DNA of 33,302 nt from a virus, in IMG/VR virus record IMGVR_UViG_3300009481_000050, positions 1 through 33,302 of that record; one strand, 5' to 3'. Below the pieces are notes generated by a model that was given only the letters and a program-made list of their open reading frames with translations, searched no databases and had not been told where the DNA came from. This document shows positions 22,823 through 30,737 of the stretch, piece by piece (within the stretch, counting starts at the first letter, position 1; each line of letters opens with the position of its first letter). The position numbers and the translations under genes are program-made.

Positions 22823-23340
22823 TATAATATTGCCTTTTCATTTGAAGAAGGAATTTTTGCTTCTTGATAAGTAGCACCAGCACCTAATAAAGTAGATCCT
22901 GCACTAAACATTCCTGCTTTTCTTACTGCACTTGCACCATACCCTGCATTAGATACTGAAGTTTTATTAATAGCTATTTGAGATGCTATACGACTTTGTC
23001 CTATACCAGCTCCTAAACGTATTTGACTTACATCAAACTTATAAGCTTCTTTATCTGCATTAGCCATAGCTAAATAACTTGCACTATCCCTTCCTCTATT
23101 CATAGCTCTCATAGTAGATAAACTTTCGTTTAATCTTTTACGTCTTTCCATTTCTTCATCATGTGCTCTTATTCTTTCAAGTGCCGCTTCTTCTTCTAGC
23201 TGTTGATTTCTTATTTCAGCATTTCTTCTATCGACTGCCGCTTGAGCTTCCATAGCATTTGCTTGTGCTTGGGATTGTTGGTATTGACCATAGGCACTAA
23301 CACCTGCTGATATTAACATTAATGTTGTTGCTTCGCACAT
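22822..23340 (-). CDS. Internal virion protein, gp14-like
   Basis: A 172-residue protein with the layout of T7-type gp14 core proteins: a hydrophobic start (MLISAGVSAYGQYQQSQAQA), a long Ala/Glu/Arg-rich helix (residues ~30-80, e.g. AAVDRRNAEIRNQQLEEEAA), then S-M-R-A-M-N-R-G-R, a segment common in such proteins, and a Gly/Ala/Ser-rich C-terminal half (GAGIGQSRIASQIAI; SAGSTLLGAGATYQ). gp14 is ejected with gp15 and gp16 and sits at the outer membrane in T7. The Ala-rich helices with a Cys near residue 2 fit. Directly follows the tail nozzle gene through TAATG. Confidence 0.75.
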   Translation of the reverse strand: MCEATTLMLISAGVSAYGQYQQSQAQANAMEAQAAVDRRNAEIRNQQLEEEAALERIRAHDEEMERRKRLNESLSTMRAMNRGRDSASYLAMANADKEAYKFDVSQIRLGAGIGQSRIASQIAINKTSVSNAGYGASAVRKAGMFSAGSTLLGAGATYQEAKIPSSNEKAIL

Positions 23341-25529
23341 TAGAATCCGTACTCCATGACTAAACCAGTAATCCTCATAGGTAAAGGATCTGATTGTGTT
23401 ATTGTAATAGTTCTATCTTTACCATAACCTAATACATAGAACTCTTTAAGTCCAGTAAAGGAACTAGGTGCAATAGAAAAGTCATCTGTTACTTGACGTA
23501 ATGTAATTTGGCTACCTTCTAAAGAAGATGCTAAAGAACTATCTAATCCCATTATAACTCTTGATACTCTTTTAGGTTGACCTCTTAAACTACCACTAGA
23601 TAATACTGCTTCTACTGGCATAGTTTCTGCTGTAACTGAATAATCATATCCTACTGTTATTGTATCACATTCCATACCAGCACTTAATGTTAATACACCA
23701 GAACCACTTACAGTAAATTCACCTAAATAATAATCACCAGTACGAACTTTAACTGTTTTATTATTATAGTCTGTTAATCCAGTAAATGTTAATCCAGCAC
23801 TTCCTATAGTATATGTTTTAGAATGATCTAAAGTATTTGATTCATCTCCTAATTCTTCTAAAAAATAATCACTTCCTCTTAATACTGTAAAGAAACATCT
23901 TGTACCTACAGCTTCTACACTTTTAAAACTAGCTCCAGTCTGCGACCAATGTGTCCACCCTGCTATTTTTTCTGTTCTTACAGAATGAAAGTTTGCTATA
24001 GTTCCATCATTATTTACAAACAAAGCATATTGTTCTGGTCTATTAGCAGATCCATTAAACACAGCTAAATCTATTGGTGTTAATATTAAATGAGAAGATA
24101 ACAAAGATAAACTGTTTGCTGAATAAGATAACTCTGTATCTGTAAATAATAATTCTCTTACTGTTCTTCCACTTTTTTGAACAAACATTGTTCCACCATC
24201 AAAAGCTTTAGCATTTACAAAATTAGAACCATATGTTGTTTGCCTTCTTATATTAAAATTTTCAGGTGTTAAAACAGAAGTTTCACTTTGAGGGCAATAA
24301 AATTCTGCATTAGCAGTAAACACTTGTAAATGTCTGTTAGATATTAAATGACGTATATCTGCTACTCTATCCATACCAATAGAACTTTGTATGCTTTCAT
24401 CATCTTCACCTTCTCCAACATCAAAGTTAAAATATCCATCTACTTTAGATGACCATAACCAATCAGGTTGTGATTTAGAACCACCAAACCATAATCTCCC
24501 ATCATGGAATGTAACACTTGCAGGGTATCCTCTTTCAGCAGAAAAACTTTGTTCTTTCCATTCTGTATTAGTAGAATTAGCACCACTTACTTTAATCATT
24601 GGGCCACCACCAGCAGTAGTTTGATTAGCATTATTACTGCCACCTACTGTAAATTGATATGTGTCTGCATTATTAACAGTAATAGTATGTGAAGTATTAA
24701 TATCGGCGGCTAATATAGTTGCTATAGTATTAGCTCCACTTACAGTTATAGTAGCTCCATCAACATATCCATGAAGAGGATCTTGAACAACAAGAGTTTT
24801 ACTGCCAGTTGTAGAAGTAAAAGCATTTTCTATTAATGACTTTTCTAATACACCAAATATAGTAGCTGTTGCAGAAGTAGCACTTCCTACTGCTGTAATT
24901 TTTAAAGAGGTATCATTAATTTTTAAATATGTATTAATATGATTAGAAGTAAATTGATCGGCACTAGATGTAACTGTTACTGAACCAGTAGAACTATTAC
25001 AAGATAATGTTGTAGCACTATCAGCAAATTTGTAATAAGGTTGGAATACATTTTCATCATCACCATCAAATTCATAATTACTTACAGTAAACGTAGTTAA
25101 TCCAGTTCTTAACAATACTTGTGTAATCATATCTGGGTGGCAGATAATCATAGTATCGCCTGATTGTGCAACATTTAATTGGAATATTGTACTAGTAGTC
25201 CAAGGGCAACTAGTAACACTAGCTACTATTGCATTAGTTTCTAAATAATAAACATCTAATCTTTGATGACCAAAAGCTATTATATATTGTTCATTATCAT
25301 CAAAATCAAAAGCTATTAATCTAGCATTACCAGTAAGACCTACTAGTCTTTTTGTTCCTGCTCTTCTATAAACTCCACCTTGAGGTAAAATATTTAAATT
25401 TTTTAATTGTTTTGCACCATTAGCATAAGCGGCAACATCACTTCTCATATTCATTAATGGATCTAACTCGCCACTAGCAAAACTAGTTTTATGCTGACGT
25501 AGTTTATTTACACTACTTTTTAAAGCCAA
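23340..25529 (-). CDS. Tail tubular protein B / tail nozzle (gp12-like)
   Basis: A 729-residue protein matching T7-type gp12, the nozzle at the end of the short tail. The start KTSFASGELDPLMNMRSDVA followed by YANGAKQLKNLNILPQGGVY and R-R-A-G-T is the family's most conserved part. Further marks: the FDFDDNEQYIIAFGHQRLDVY beta-blade stretch (in two pieces), HDGRLWFGGSKSQPDWLWSS near residue 345, and a beta-rich C-terminus with ITGLVMEYGF. It follows directly on the gp11-like gene. Assembles onto gp11 and binds fibre and core. Family assignment is firm; an exact fold boundary cannot be read. Confidence 0.85.
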   Translation of the reverse strand: MALKSSVNKLRQHKTSFASGELDPLMNMRSDVAAYANGAKQLKNLNILPQGGVYRRAGTKRLVGLTGNARLIAFDFDDNEQYIIAFGHQRLDVYYLETNAIVASVTSCPWTTSTIFQLNVAQSGDTMIICHPDMITQVLLRTGLTTFTVSNYEFDGDDENVFQPYYKFADSATTLSCNSSTGSVTVTSSADQFTSNHINTYLKINDTSLKITAVGSATSATATIFGVLEKSLIENAFTSTTGSKTLVVQDPLHGYVDGATITVSGANTIATILAADINTSHTITVNNADTYQFTVGGSNNANQTTAGGGPMIKVSGANSTNTEWKEQSFSAERGYPASVTFHDGRLWFGGSKSQPDWLWSSKVDGYFNFDVGEGEDDESIQSSIGMDRVADIRHLISNRHLQVFTANAEFYCPQSETSVLTPENFNIRRQTTYGSNFVNAKAFDGGTMFVQKSGRTVRELLFTDTELSYSANSLSLLSSHLILTPIDLAVFNGSANRPEQYALFVNNDGTIANFHSVRTEKIAGWTHWSQTGASFKSVEAVGTRCFFTVLRGSDYFLEELGDESNTLDHSKTYTIGSAGLTFTGLTDYNNKTVKVRTGDYYLGEFTVSGSGVLTLSAGMECDTITVGYDYSVTAETMPVEAVLSSGSLRGQPKRVSRVIMGLDSSLASSLEGSQITLRQVTDDFSIAPSSFTGLKEFYVLGYGKDRTITITQSDPLPMRITGLVMEYGF

Positions 25530-26156
25530 CTATTCCTCCACTATGCCTTCAAGCTGTGAAGAGCTCTTACTATTCCTTGCGTTAATAAATCTTGATGTTA
25601 CAAATTTTTTGGTAGTATTTTGTTGACTATCCATATTTCTAGCAAAAGCTAATTGTCTACCTGCTTTTTGTTCTAATGCTACACTTAACTCTGTATTTTG
25701 TGCTACAGCAAAAGCAAACAAAGAAGCTAAAGTTAATTCTGCTGTATATATAAAATATGCTGGAAAAAATATAGCAGGATTAGTAGCACCTTCATCATAA
25801 TAAGTATAATCAGCATAAACTTTATCAGTAGATGTTGCATTGCAATATGCCATATCACCATATCTATTATATTTAATAGGTTTATCATTAACTATAATAG
25901 TATGTAAACTTAACATATCACTAGGTAATTGATAAGCACTATCCCATATAGCATCTGGAGCATCTGTTAATCTGGATAATTGTGATTGTTTACTAGCAAA
26001 TCTCCAACGATAACTAGATATTAAATTTTTAATTGTATCAGTATATAAATTAGAAGATACTTTACTTTCGGTAGTTCCGTCTGCAAAACTTGTTATTGGC
26101 TCTGCACCTATCATTATTAATGCTCTTGCACATATATCAATGTCGGTTGTTGCCAT
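25530..26156 (-). CDS. Tail tubular protein A / adaptor (gp11-like)
   Basis: A 208-residue protein of the T7 gp11 family, the ring connecting the portal to the nozzle. Marks: D-I-D-I-C-A-R-A-L-I-M-I-G-A-E-P-I-T-S-F (conserved N-terminal helix and loop), a helix with KNLISSYRWRFASKQSQLSR, W-x-S-A-Y-Q-L-P-S-D-M-L (the Y-x-L-P-x-D motif), and a C-terminal helix pair with LALASSLFA-like and AGRQLAFARNMDSQQN segments. It is the first gene after the hairpin 26173-26204, with AAGGAA as ribosome site. Confidence 0.8.
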   Translation of the reverse strand: MATTDIDICARALIMIGAEPITSFADGTTESKVSSNLYTDTIKNLISSYRWRFASKQSQLSRLTDAPDAIWDSAYQLPSDMLSLHTIIVNDKPIKYNRYGDMAYCNATSTDKVYADYTYYDEGATNPAIFFPAYFIYTAELTLASLFAFAVAQNTELSVALEQKAGRQLAFARNMDSQQNTTKKFVTSRFINARNSKSSSQLEGIVEE

Positions 26157-26172
26157 TTTAATTCCTTAGAAA

Positions 26173-26204
26173 TATAGGGAGAAAGATTACTCCTCCTCCC
26201 TATA
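26173..26204 (-). terminator. Hairpin between small virion gene and tail genes (T-phi position)
   Basis: TATAGGGAG (26173-26181) and CTCCCTATA (26196-26204) form a perfect 9-bp stem with a 14-nt loop, in the 55-nt gap between the capsid/small virion genes and the tail genes. On the minus strand the stem is followed by TATTTCT, a weak U-run, so partial termination is likely. T7 has its terminator T-phi at the same place, after gene 10 and before gene 11. This would give more capsid than tail mRNA. Confidence 0.65.
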
Positions 26205-26211
26205 ATTAGTG

Positions 26212-26457
26212 TTAAGCTAGTACTGCTACAGTTACAGTTGCCGCGCCAGTTGCAGATGTTACAGTTGCAAGGTCAATGGCAGGTGCACCACCAGTTGCAC
26301 TTACAATAGCTATTACATCAAACTGTTTTAATTCATTAGTTACATCATTAAAGTAACCAGAATTGTCAATGTCGCCAACAGCTTCTGTAGATTGGTATAT
26401 CCACATTGCAGGATTAGCTCCACCAACTTTGTATAATTTAGTTCTATCTAAAGCCAT
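26212..26457 (-). CDS. Small virion protein next to capsid, candidate decoration protein
   Basis: An 81-residue protein beside the major capsid gene. The N-terminal half (YKVGGANPAMWIYQSTEAVG, then I-D-N-S-G-Y-F-N-D-V) and Q-F-D-V-I-A-I-V match a layout found in many phages: W-x-Y-x-x-x-D/E...G-Y-F...L...D-x-I-x-V. The C-terminus is Ala/Thr/Val-rich (VTSATGAATVTVAVLA), as in beta-rich capsid proteins. Probably a capsid decoration or head-surface protein, inferred from context. It shares the capsid's high-expression position before the hairpin. Confidence 0.6.
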   Translation of the reverse strand: MALDRTKLYKVGGANPAMWIYQSTEAVGDIDNSGYFNDVTNELKQFDVIAIVSATGGAPAIDLATVTSATGAATVTVAVLA

Positions 26458-26462
26458 GTTAC

Positions 26463-27284
26463 TTACTCCGCAATTTGTACTTCATATACAGCAGTGTCAT
26501 CAATTAAGACAGCACCCATGCTCATATATGCAGTAATTAAGTTAGATACTCTTTCAGGGATATAATTAATCTCTGTGCGAACATCGCTACCTACAGCTAA
26601 ACCTGCACCAGTTCTATGGTAGGCAAAGCATTGACGTTTTCCGCCAGTTGAAGGTAATCCAGAGAAAGTTATCCAAAGGAATCCTAGCCACCTTTTGGCA
26701 ACCATTCCGCCTTTATATGGAAGATCATCTGGCCCAACAAAGTCTGCATCTGAGAAAGCAGAAATTGCTAGAAGATCTATCCACCCATCAGGAGATACTA
26801 CGAATACTCTATCTCCGTCATCAGGTACATCATTTTCACCAAAGTGAGCAAACACAGTATTGATTTTTGATTGAATCAATCCGTCTGAACCACTTTCAGT
26901 AACAGTATTAGAAGTACCATCAAGAGCAGTTGTTATAATTTCGTCAGCTTTTCTACCCAATGCACCAGCAGATGATTGAGCTACGACTGACCTTTCGTCA
27001 ATATTGGTCTTTAGTTCGTCAAGACTATCAACATAATCAGCAGAATAATAATCAGATAATGTTACATCTACATTAGTGTGATCTAAATTCATAACTGGTA
27101 CTTGACCATGTCTTGATTTTTGAACAGCAGAACCTTTACCGACCTTTTGGAAACGAGCTTGGCTTCCTTGTACGTTTGGCTTTACACGAATAGTTCCTTG
27201 AAGTTTTGATCCCATGCGTTGATACGCAACATGAACATCACTCTCGAACTGTTTAATGAAAGCTTGGTCTATTGATAAAGACAT
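26463..27284 (-). CDS. Major capsid protein
   Basis: A 273-residue major capsid protein of the type found in small marine podoviruses. Features: an N-terminal helix (IDQAFIKQFESDVHVAYQRM), the strand-rich region with G-T-I-R-V-K, VPVMNLDHTNVDVTLSDYYS followed by ADYVDSLDELKT (the spine helix region of HK97-type capsids), R-V-F-V-V-S-P-D-G-W (conserved P-domain strand), FVGPDDLPYKGGMVAKRW and F-A-Y-H-R-T-G-A-G-L-A-V near the end. Strong ribosome site (GGAGG, 6-7 nt before ATG). Its position between scaffold/GNAT genes and the tail genes fits. Exact subfamily not determined. Confidence 0.85.
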   Translation of the reverse strand: MSLSIDQAFIKQFESDVHVAYQRMGSKLQGTIRVKPNVQGSQARFQKVGKGSAVQKSRHGQVPVMNLDHTNVDVTLSDYYSADYVDSLDELKTNIDERSVVAQSSAGALGRKADEIITTALDGTSNTVTESGSDGLIQSKINTVFAHFGENDVPDDGDRVFVVSPDGWIDLLAISAFSDADFVGPDDLPYKGGMVAKRWLGFLWITFSGLPSTGGKRQCFAYHRTGAGLAVGSDVRTEINYIPERVSNLITAYMSMGAVLIDDTAVYEVQIAE

Positions 27285-27376
27285 ACTTGTCCTCCATTGT
27301 TAATATTATTATGAACGAGATTATCAAGTTCTCTCGCTGTAAAGTTATCCATAAGGGCTCTACTTGATTTAAACTT

Positions 27377-27398
27377 GGTCTACATTACAGATGTAACC
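27377..27398 (-). promoter_or_regulatory. Small hairpin in the capsid leader
   Basis: GGTTACAT and ATGTAGACC (minus strand, 27398 to 27377) form an 8-bp stem with one bulged base and a 5-nt loop, just after the stop of the GNAT-like gene. It opens a 119-nt leader (27285-27403) before the capsid gene, the longest gap in this part. No U-run follows; an RNA-processing or stabilising hairpin is more likely than a terminator. The rest of the leader holds the capsid ribosome site and a 27-codon ORF (27269-27352) that I do not call as a gene. I see no convincing promoter in it. Confidence 0.4.
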
Positions 27399-27403
27399 GA
27401 ATT

Positions 27404-27856
27404 TTACTGCGTATTTCTACGCACAAAGTAATAAAAACTTGTGTTATTTACATGAATAACTTTAGGATTTATATAAAAACCTAGTAAAATCAATAGGTTA
27501 ATAGCTTTTTTATTCTCAATCCATACTAAATTATGTACTTTTTCGTAAGGAGTTGCTACATAATTTACCCATTTTACAGCCATTTTCCCTATAGTTACTG
27601 GATTATTAAAAGCTTTTTCTGTAGATAATACCCATATTGTGGCTACTTTAGAGGATTCAGGTACAACACCACCTATTAATAATGGTTCATTATCTTTATA
27701 TAATGTAAGTGTTTGATTCTTTTTCATAAGCATTGCTGTATTAATTGCTTGTAATGGAGTTTTATTAAACACTTTACATTCAACAACATCAGCATGTCGC
27801 ATATGTTTTGCTATATGTATGGCATCTTTAGGAACAGATGGTAATACAGAATACAA
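27404..27856 (-). CDS. GNAT-fold protein of the T7 gp13 (DUF2833) family, late copy
   Basis: A 150-residue GNAT-like protein in the structural operon. Marks: DAIHIAKHMRHADVVEC (first helix), LLIGGVVPESSKVATIWVLS (central strands with V-V-P...W-V-L-S), VKWVNYVATPYEKVHNLVWI, then N-K-K-A-I-N-L-L-I-L-L-G-F-Y near the end. T7 gp13 is encoded between tail and core genes and affects virion assembly; here the gene lies between scaffold and capsid. It is a diverged paralogue of the early gene 2030-2500. The conserved acetyl-CoA-binding loop R/Q-x-x-G-x-G/A is not visible, so catalysis is doubtful, and a structural use of the fold is possible. Confidence 0.7.
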   Translation of the reverse strand: MYSVLPSVPKDAIHIAKHMRHADVVECKVFNKTPLQAINTAMLMKKNQTLTLYKDNEPLLIGGVVPESSKVATIWVLSTEKAFNNPVTIGKMAVKWVNYVATPYEKVHNLVWIENKKAINLLILLGFYINPKVIHVNNTSFYYFVRRNTQ

Positions 27857-27858
27857 AC

Positions 27859-28608
27859 TTATCCAAACATTTTGGAGAAGGCTTCATCTATTTGTTTAAC
27901 GTATGCTTCATCTCTTTTATTAGGATTCGAATAACGAGGATCTAACATCATCTCTTCTAAATCTTTTCTAGTTTTTCTAGTAGAAGATAATTCATTTCCT
28001 CTTCCAATATTAACTTTTTGTGCTTCCATCATTCGTTCTAATGCTTTAACACCATCTGCTGTAACAATCATATTCTCTAAAGCTTTACCTTCTTCTGGAG
28101 TAAAATTTTTATTTACCCATAATCCAACAGCTTCCGTTCTTTGTTTAGCATTTTCACCTAATTTATTAAACTCTTCATCAACATCAGGGCCATTATTCAT
28201 TCCGTTTTTCATAAACATTTCTATACCAGAATTAAATCCTTCTTGATCTATTCCATTATTATGACAATAATCTTTCCAACTATCCATTAAAGGATTGTCT
28301 GCGTTAACACCTTCTGGCATTTCAGGTATAACATAATCACTAGGTTTTTCTGGTAATTCTTCAGCTACTTCTTTTTCAAGCTTTGCAATAATTTCTGCTT
28401 CCATATCTTCAGATTTTTTACCAACAAAAGCTTCAAGTTCGTTATAGGATTTTGCCATGCCTTGATAGTCGGCTTCTCCGTTTTCTGACCAGAACTTTTC
28501 TGGTAACCACTCTGGCCTTTCAGTAACTTCAATTTCCTCTTCTGTTCCAACGTCAACACTTGGCTCGGTACTTTCTTCATTAAGATTTACTTCGTTCATG
28601 TTCACCAC
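27859..28608 (-). CDS. Capsid assembly scaffolding protein
   Basis: A 249-residue, very acidic protein between portal and capsid. The start is Glu-rich (NEVNLNEESTEPSVDVGTEE), followed by R-P-E-W-L-P-E-K-F-W (the P-x-W-L-P-x-K-F-W motif found in scaffold proteins of T7-like phages), then EADYQGMAKSYNELE and a long helical region. The C-terminus (SSTRKTRKDLEEMMLDPRYS followed by a helical K/D-rich tail) also matches scaffolds, where a basic or amphipathic end binds capsid. Overlaps the Bbp19-like gene by 29 nt. Not part of the mature head. Confidence 0.85.
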   Translation of the reverse strand: MVNMNEVNLNEESTEPSVDVGTEEEIEVTERPEWLPEKFWSENGEADYQGMAKSYNELEAFVGKKSEDMEAEIIAKLEKEVAEELPEKPSDYVIPEMPEGVNADNPLMDSWKDYCHNNGIDQEGFNSGIEMFMKNGMNNGPDVDEEFNKLGENAKQRTEAVGLWVNKNFTPEEGKALENMIVTADGVKALERMMEAQKVNIGRGNELSSTRKTRKDLEEMMLDPRYSNPNKRDEAYVKQIDEAFSKMFG

Positions 28609-28852
28609 CTTTGATTCTTGTTTCTATTAAACCAACAACAAATCTCATACCTTCTCTATGTCTTAATTCAGAGTCGGTTATATTAGGCCCTGCTACACTT
28701 TCTATAGTAATACTTCTAAGATAACTAAGAACTTTTTTACCAGAAGGAGATGCAAAAGTAGATAAAAAATGTAAGTTAATTTCTTTTTCTACATCTGAAG
28801 ATCTTACTGATCCATCTACACTAGCTACTTTTTTATCCTTGTTGTCCACCAT
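28580..28852 (-). CDS. Bbp19-like phage protein (90 aa)
   Basis: A 90-residue protein resembling Bordetella phage Bbp19: FLSTFASPSGKKVLSYLRSI (the F...F-x-x-x-x-G-x-x-V-L-x-x-L motif) followed, near residue 65-80, by L-R-H-R-E-G-M-R-F-V-V-G-L-I (E-G-x-R-x-V-V-x-x-I). The family lies beside portal and scaffold genes in many podoviruses; its role is unknown. Starts 20 nt inside the end of the portal gene. Confidence 0.7.
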   Translation of the reverse strand: MVDNKDKKVASVDGSVRSSDVEKEINLHFLSTFASPSGKKVLSYLRSITIESVAGPNITDSELRHREGMRFVVGLIETRIKGGEHERSKS

Positions 28853-30401
28853 CAGGCATTTGTCCTTGAGCTTGTTGCATCTTTAGCATTTGCTCTACTA
28901 TCTGCTGTTGTTCTTCTGGTGTCCTTACTAACTTTTCAGGAATACCAAACTTCTTAGCAAGATACTGCGTTGCTTCGTTTGTGTCAACTAATCCGTTAAT
29001 TAATTGTGGGCCGAAGCGAGCTTGGACAAGTTCTAAGAATCTATTAAATGCAGATACATCTTGATTAGCTTGTGCTTGTGCTAATGGAGATGTTGATTGT
29101 ATTTTAATTTCTTGACCATTAATTGTTGGTAAAGTAATACGACCTTGTTTCTTTAATATATATACTACTCTTTGTAAAACTGGTTGTACCATTTCAGCTT
29201 GTAGTCTACCAAAAGCACTACCTATTTGCCTAGATAGATCTGCCATACGTTCAGCTACTTCTGTTGCAGACATAGGAGTTTTATTAGGATCTCCTAATGA
29301 TTCATTGTATAATGCTTTACGAATATTATTACGCATATCTTTTAATACTAGATCAGCTACATTAAAATTACCTGAAGGTGCTACTGGTTCTAATCCACGA
29401 CTACCTGCCGCTCTTGGAATAATCGTTCCGGGTAAGAGTTGTATTGTATCTACATTAACAATACCATCATCTTCTAATTGATACATACCAGATATTGCCA
29501 TCTGTGCGTTTTCTAATATTAATTCAATTACAAGATTAGTAGTCTTAACTGCTGGCATTGTGTTTAGTAATGGGCCTCTTCCCCATATTTCACCAGAACT
29601 TTTACCCCATCTAAATACTACATAAGGATTACTACCTTGTCCTTCAAATCTTTTTTGTAATAAGATATGTTTATGTTTTACAGAAAATACAGTATAGATA
29701 TAAGCTTCTACATTAGGATCACTATAATCTCTGTGGACACCTTCTGTTAAATGACAGAACATATCATTGCCTTTTGTCAACTCTCTTTTAATATCTAGTG
29801 GTAAATCTGCATCAGCATAAGCTATCATAATATTAGAAGCTCTAATATTTCTATCACGATATACACAATCTATTTGGTCATTAGGGCCAACATCTAAACT
29901 TAAATGTGGTAATGGCACAGCAGTAAACCTAATAGGATTAATTGCATCTCCTTCTTCTATTAATAAACCACCAGTACCTACTGCAAGATCTAAAAATGAC
30001 TCATGTATTTCTTGTGAGAAATTAGAGTTTTGTAATACTTCAAATATATAACTAGTTATATTATCTAGTTGTGCATTGACTTCAGCTCTTTCTTCTTCTG
30101 GTATATCTGTTCCTGCAACAAAGTCTGCCCATCTTGCATAGTTAGGAACTATACCTGCTTGTAAACGAGAAGCAAACTCTTGTACTCCAGTTACAGCAGT
30201 TTCATCAAAGATTTTATCAGTACGATTACTACCAGCAGAGGTAGCATAAAAGCTTTCTCTTGATGGCATTGCATATTCATAACACTCTTCAAAGACTGGT
30301 CGCCATTGTTCCTTAATAGTATTGGCACGTTTATATTTCTCAATCATTCTCTCAATGGGTTCTCCAGTAAGAGAGATTGGGTTAGGCATCATTATAGGCA
30401 T
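28833..30401 (-). CDS. Portal (head-tail connector) protein, gp8-like
   Basis: A 522-residue portal protein of the T7 gp8 family, the dodecamer through which DNA is packaged. Marks: WRPVFEECYEYAMPSRESFY, KIFDETAVTGVQEFASRLQA followed by G-I-V-P-N-Y-A-R-W (the R-L...P-x-x-x-W motif), PNDQIDCVYRDRNIRASNIM, then YVVFRWGKSSGEIWGRGPLL and N-T-M-P-A-V-K-T-x-N (W-x-R-x-x-G-E-x-Y/W-G-R-G-P), and MSATEVAERMADLSRQIGSA (T-A-T-E-V-x-x-R...G). The C-terminus is Gln-rich (QQQIVEQMLKMQQAQGQMPD). Located between TerL and scaffold as expected. Confidence 0.9.
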   Translation of the reverse strand: MPIMMPNPISLTGEPIERMIEKYKRANTIKEQWRPVFEECYEYAMPSRESFYATSAGSNRTDKIFDETAVTGVQEFASRLQAGIVPNYARWADFVAGTDIPEEERAEVNAQLDNITSYIFEVLQNSNFSQEIHESFLDLAVGTGGLLIEEGDAINPIRFTAVPLPHLSLDVGPNDQIDCVYRDRNIRASNIMIAYADADLPLDIKRELTKGNDMFCHLTEGVHRDYSDPNVEAYIYTVFSVKHKHILLQKRFEGQGSNPYVVFRWGKSSGEIWGRGPLLNTMPAVKTTNLVIELILENAQMAISGMYQLEDDGIVNVDTIQLLPGTIIPRAAGSRGLEPVAPSGNFNVADLVLKDMRNNIRKALYNESLGDPNKTPMSATEVAERMADLSRQIGSAFGRLQAEMVQPVLQRVVYILKKQGRITLPTINGQEIKIQSTSPLAQAQANQDVSAFNRFLELVQARFGPQLINGLVDTNEATQYLAKKFGIPEKLVRTPEEQQQIVEQMLKMQQAQGQMPDGGQQG

Positions 30402-30404
30402 ATA

Positions 30405-30635
30405 TTAATCTCCTAGTGTTGGCTTTTGCCCTGCTCCTAAGAATCCTGCACCACTTGATGAAATTAATTTTCTTTTACTACCACTCATACCATAAGCAAC
30501 TTGTTTTCTTTTTTGAACGTCTGCTGCTTGATTAGATAATTTTTGACTAGCTTGTTCATCTTCTCTATTAGAGATAGCTGGATTTGGTGGTGGTGCTGGT
30601 GGTGGTGGGGGACTACTTCTTGCTCCTAAACACAT
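30405..30635 (-). CDS. Small proline-rich virion-operon protein (76 aa)
   Basis: A 76-residue protein with a Cys-Leu-Gly start, a proline run (SSPPPPPAPPPNPAI, residues ~7-21), then a charged helical middle (REDEQASQKLSNQAADVQKR) and a Ser/Gly-rich end. Proteins with this polyproline layout occur just before the portal gene in several marine T7-like phages; the role is unknown. The ribosome site GGAGTTAAAAT precedes ATG. Its upstream neighbour is the PqqA-like gene, 10 nt away. Confidence 0.6.
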   Translation of the reverse strand: MCLGARSSPPPPPAPPPNPAISNREDEQASQKLSNQAADVQKRKQVAYGMSGSKRKLISSSGAGFLGAGQKPTLGD

Positions 30636-30645
30636 ATTTTAACTC

Positions 30646-30720
30646 CTATATTTCTGCACATGAATAACAGTTAATTTCTAAACCAACTGATACTTCTTTA
30701 ATTATTGGCGATTTCCACAT
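30646..30720 (-). CDS. pqqA: PqqA-like precursor peptide (24 aa)
   Basis: A 24-codon gene in the gap between large terminase and the proline-rich protein. A ribosome site AAAGG lies 7 nt before ATG. The peptide reads MWKSPIIKEVSVGLE followed by INCYSCAEI. This matches the PqqA signature M-(K)-W-x-x-P-x-x-x-E/D-x-x-x-G-x-E-x-x-x-Y, with Glu15 and Tyr19 at the spacing E-x3-Y that PqqE cross-links and the same positions as in Klebsiella PqqA; the ending A-E-I also occurs in methylotroph alphaproteobacterial PqqA, from memory. PqqA supplies the Glu and Tyr carbons of the cofactor PQQ after processing by PqqD, PqqE, PqqB and PqqC. None of these is in the window, so host enzymes would be needed. 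A chance match is possible for so short a peptide, though five or more signature positions coincide. Confidence 0.75.
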   Translation of the reverse strand: MWKSPIIKEVSVGLEINCYSCAEI

Positions 30721-30737
30721 AATAATGCCTTTCTAAG

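Noticed and set aside
27285-27403. Sigma70 promoter for the capsid gene
   Set aside because: TTGATA and TAATAT or TATTAA are present, but the spacing (13 or 16 nt) would start transcription at or after the ribosome site.
28365-28580. Lys-rich 71-codon minus-strand frame inside the scaffold gene
   Set aside because: It is a shadow frame of the Glu-rich scaffold sequence without a ribosome site.
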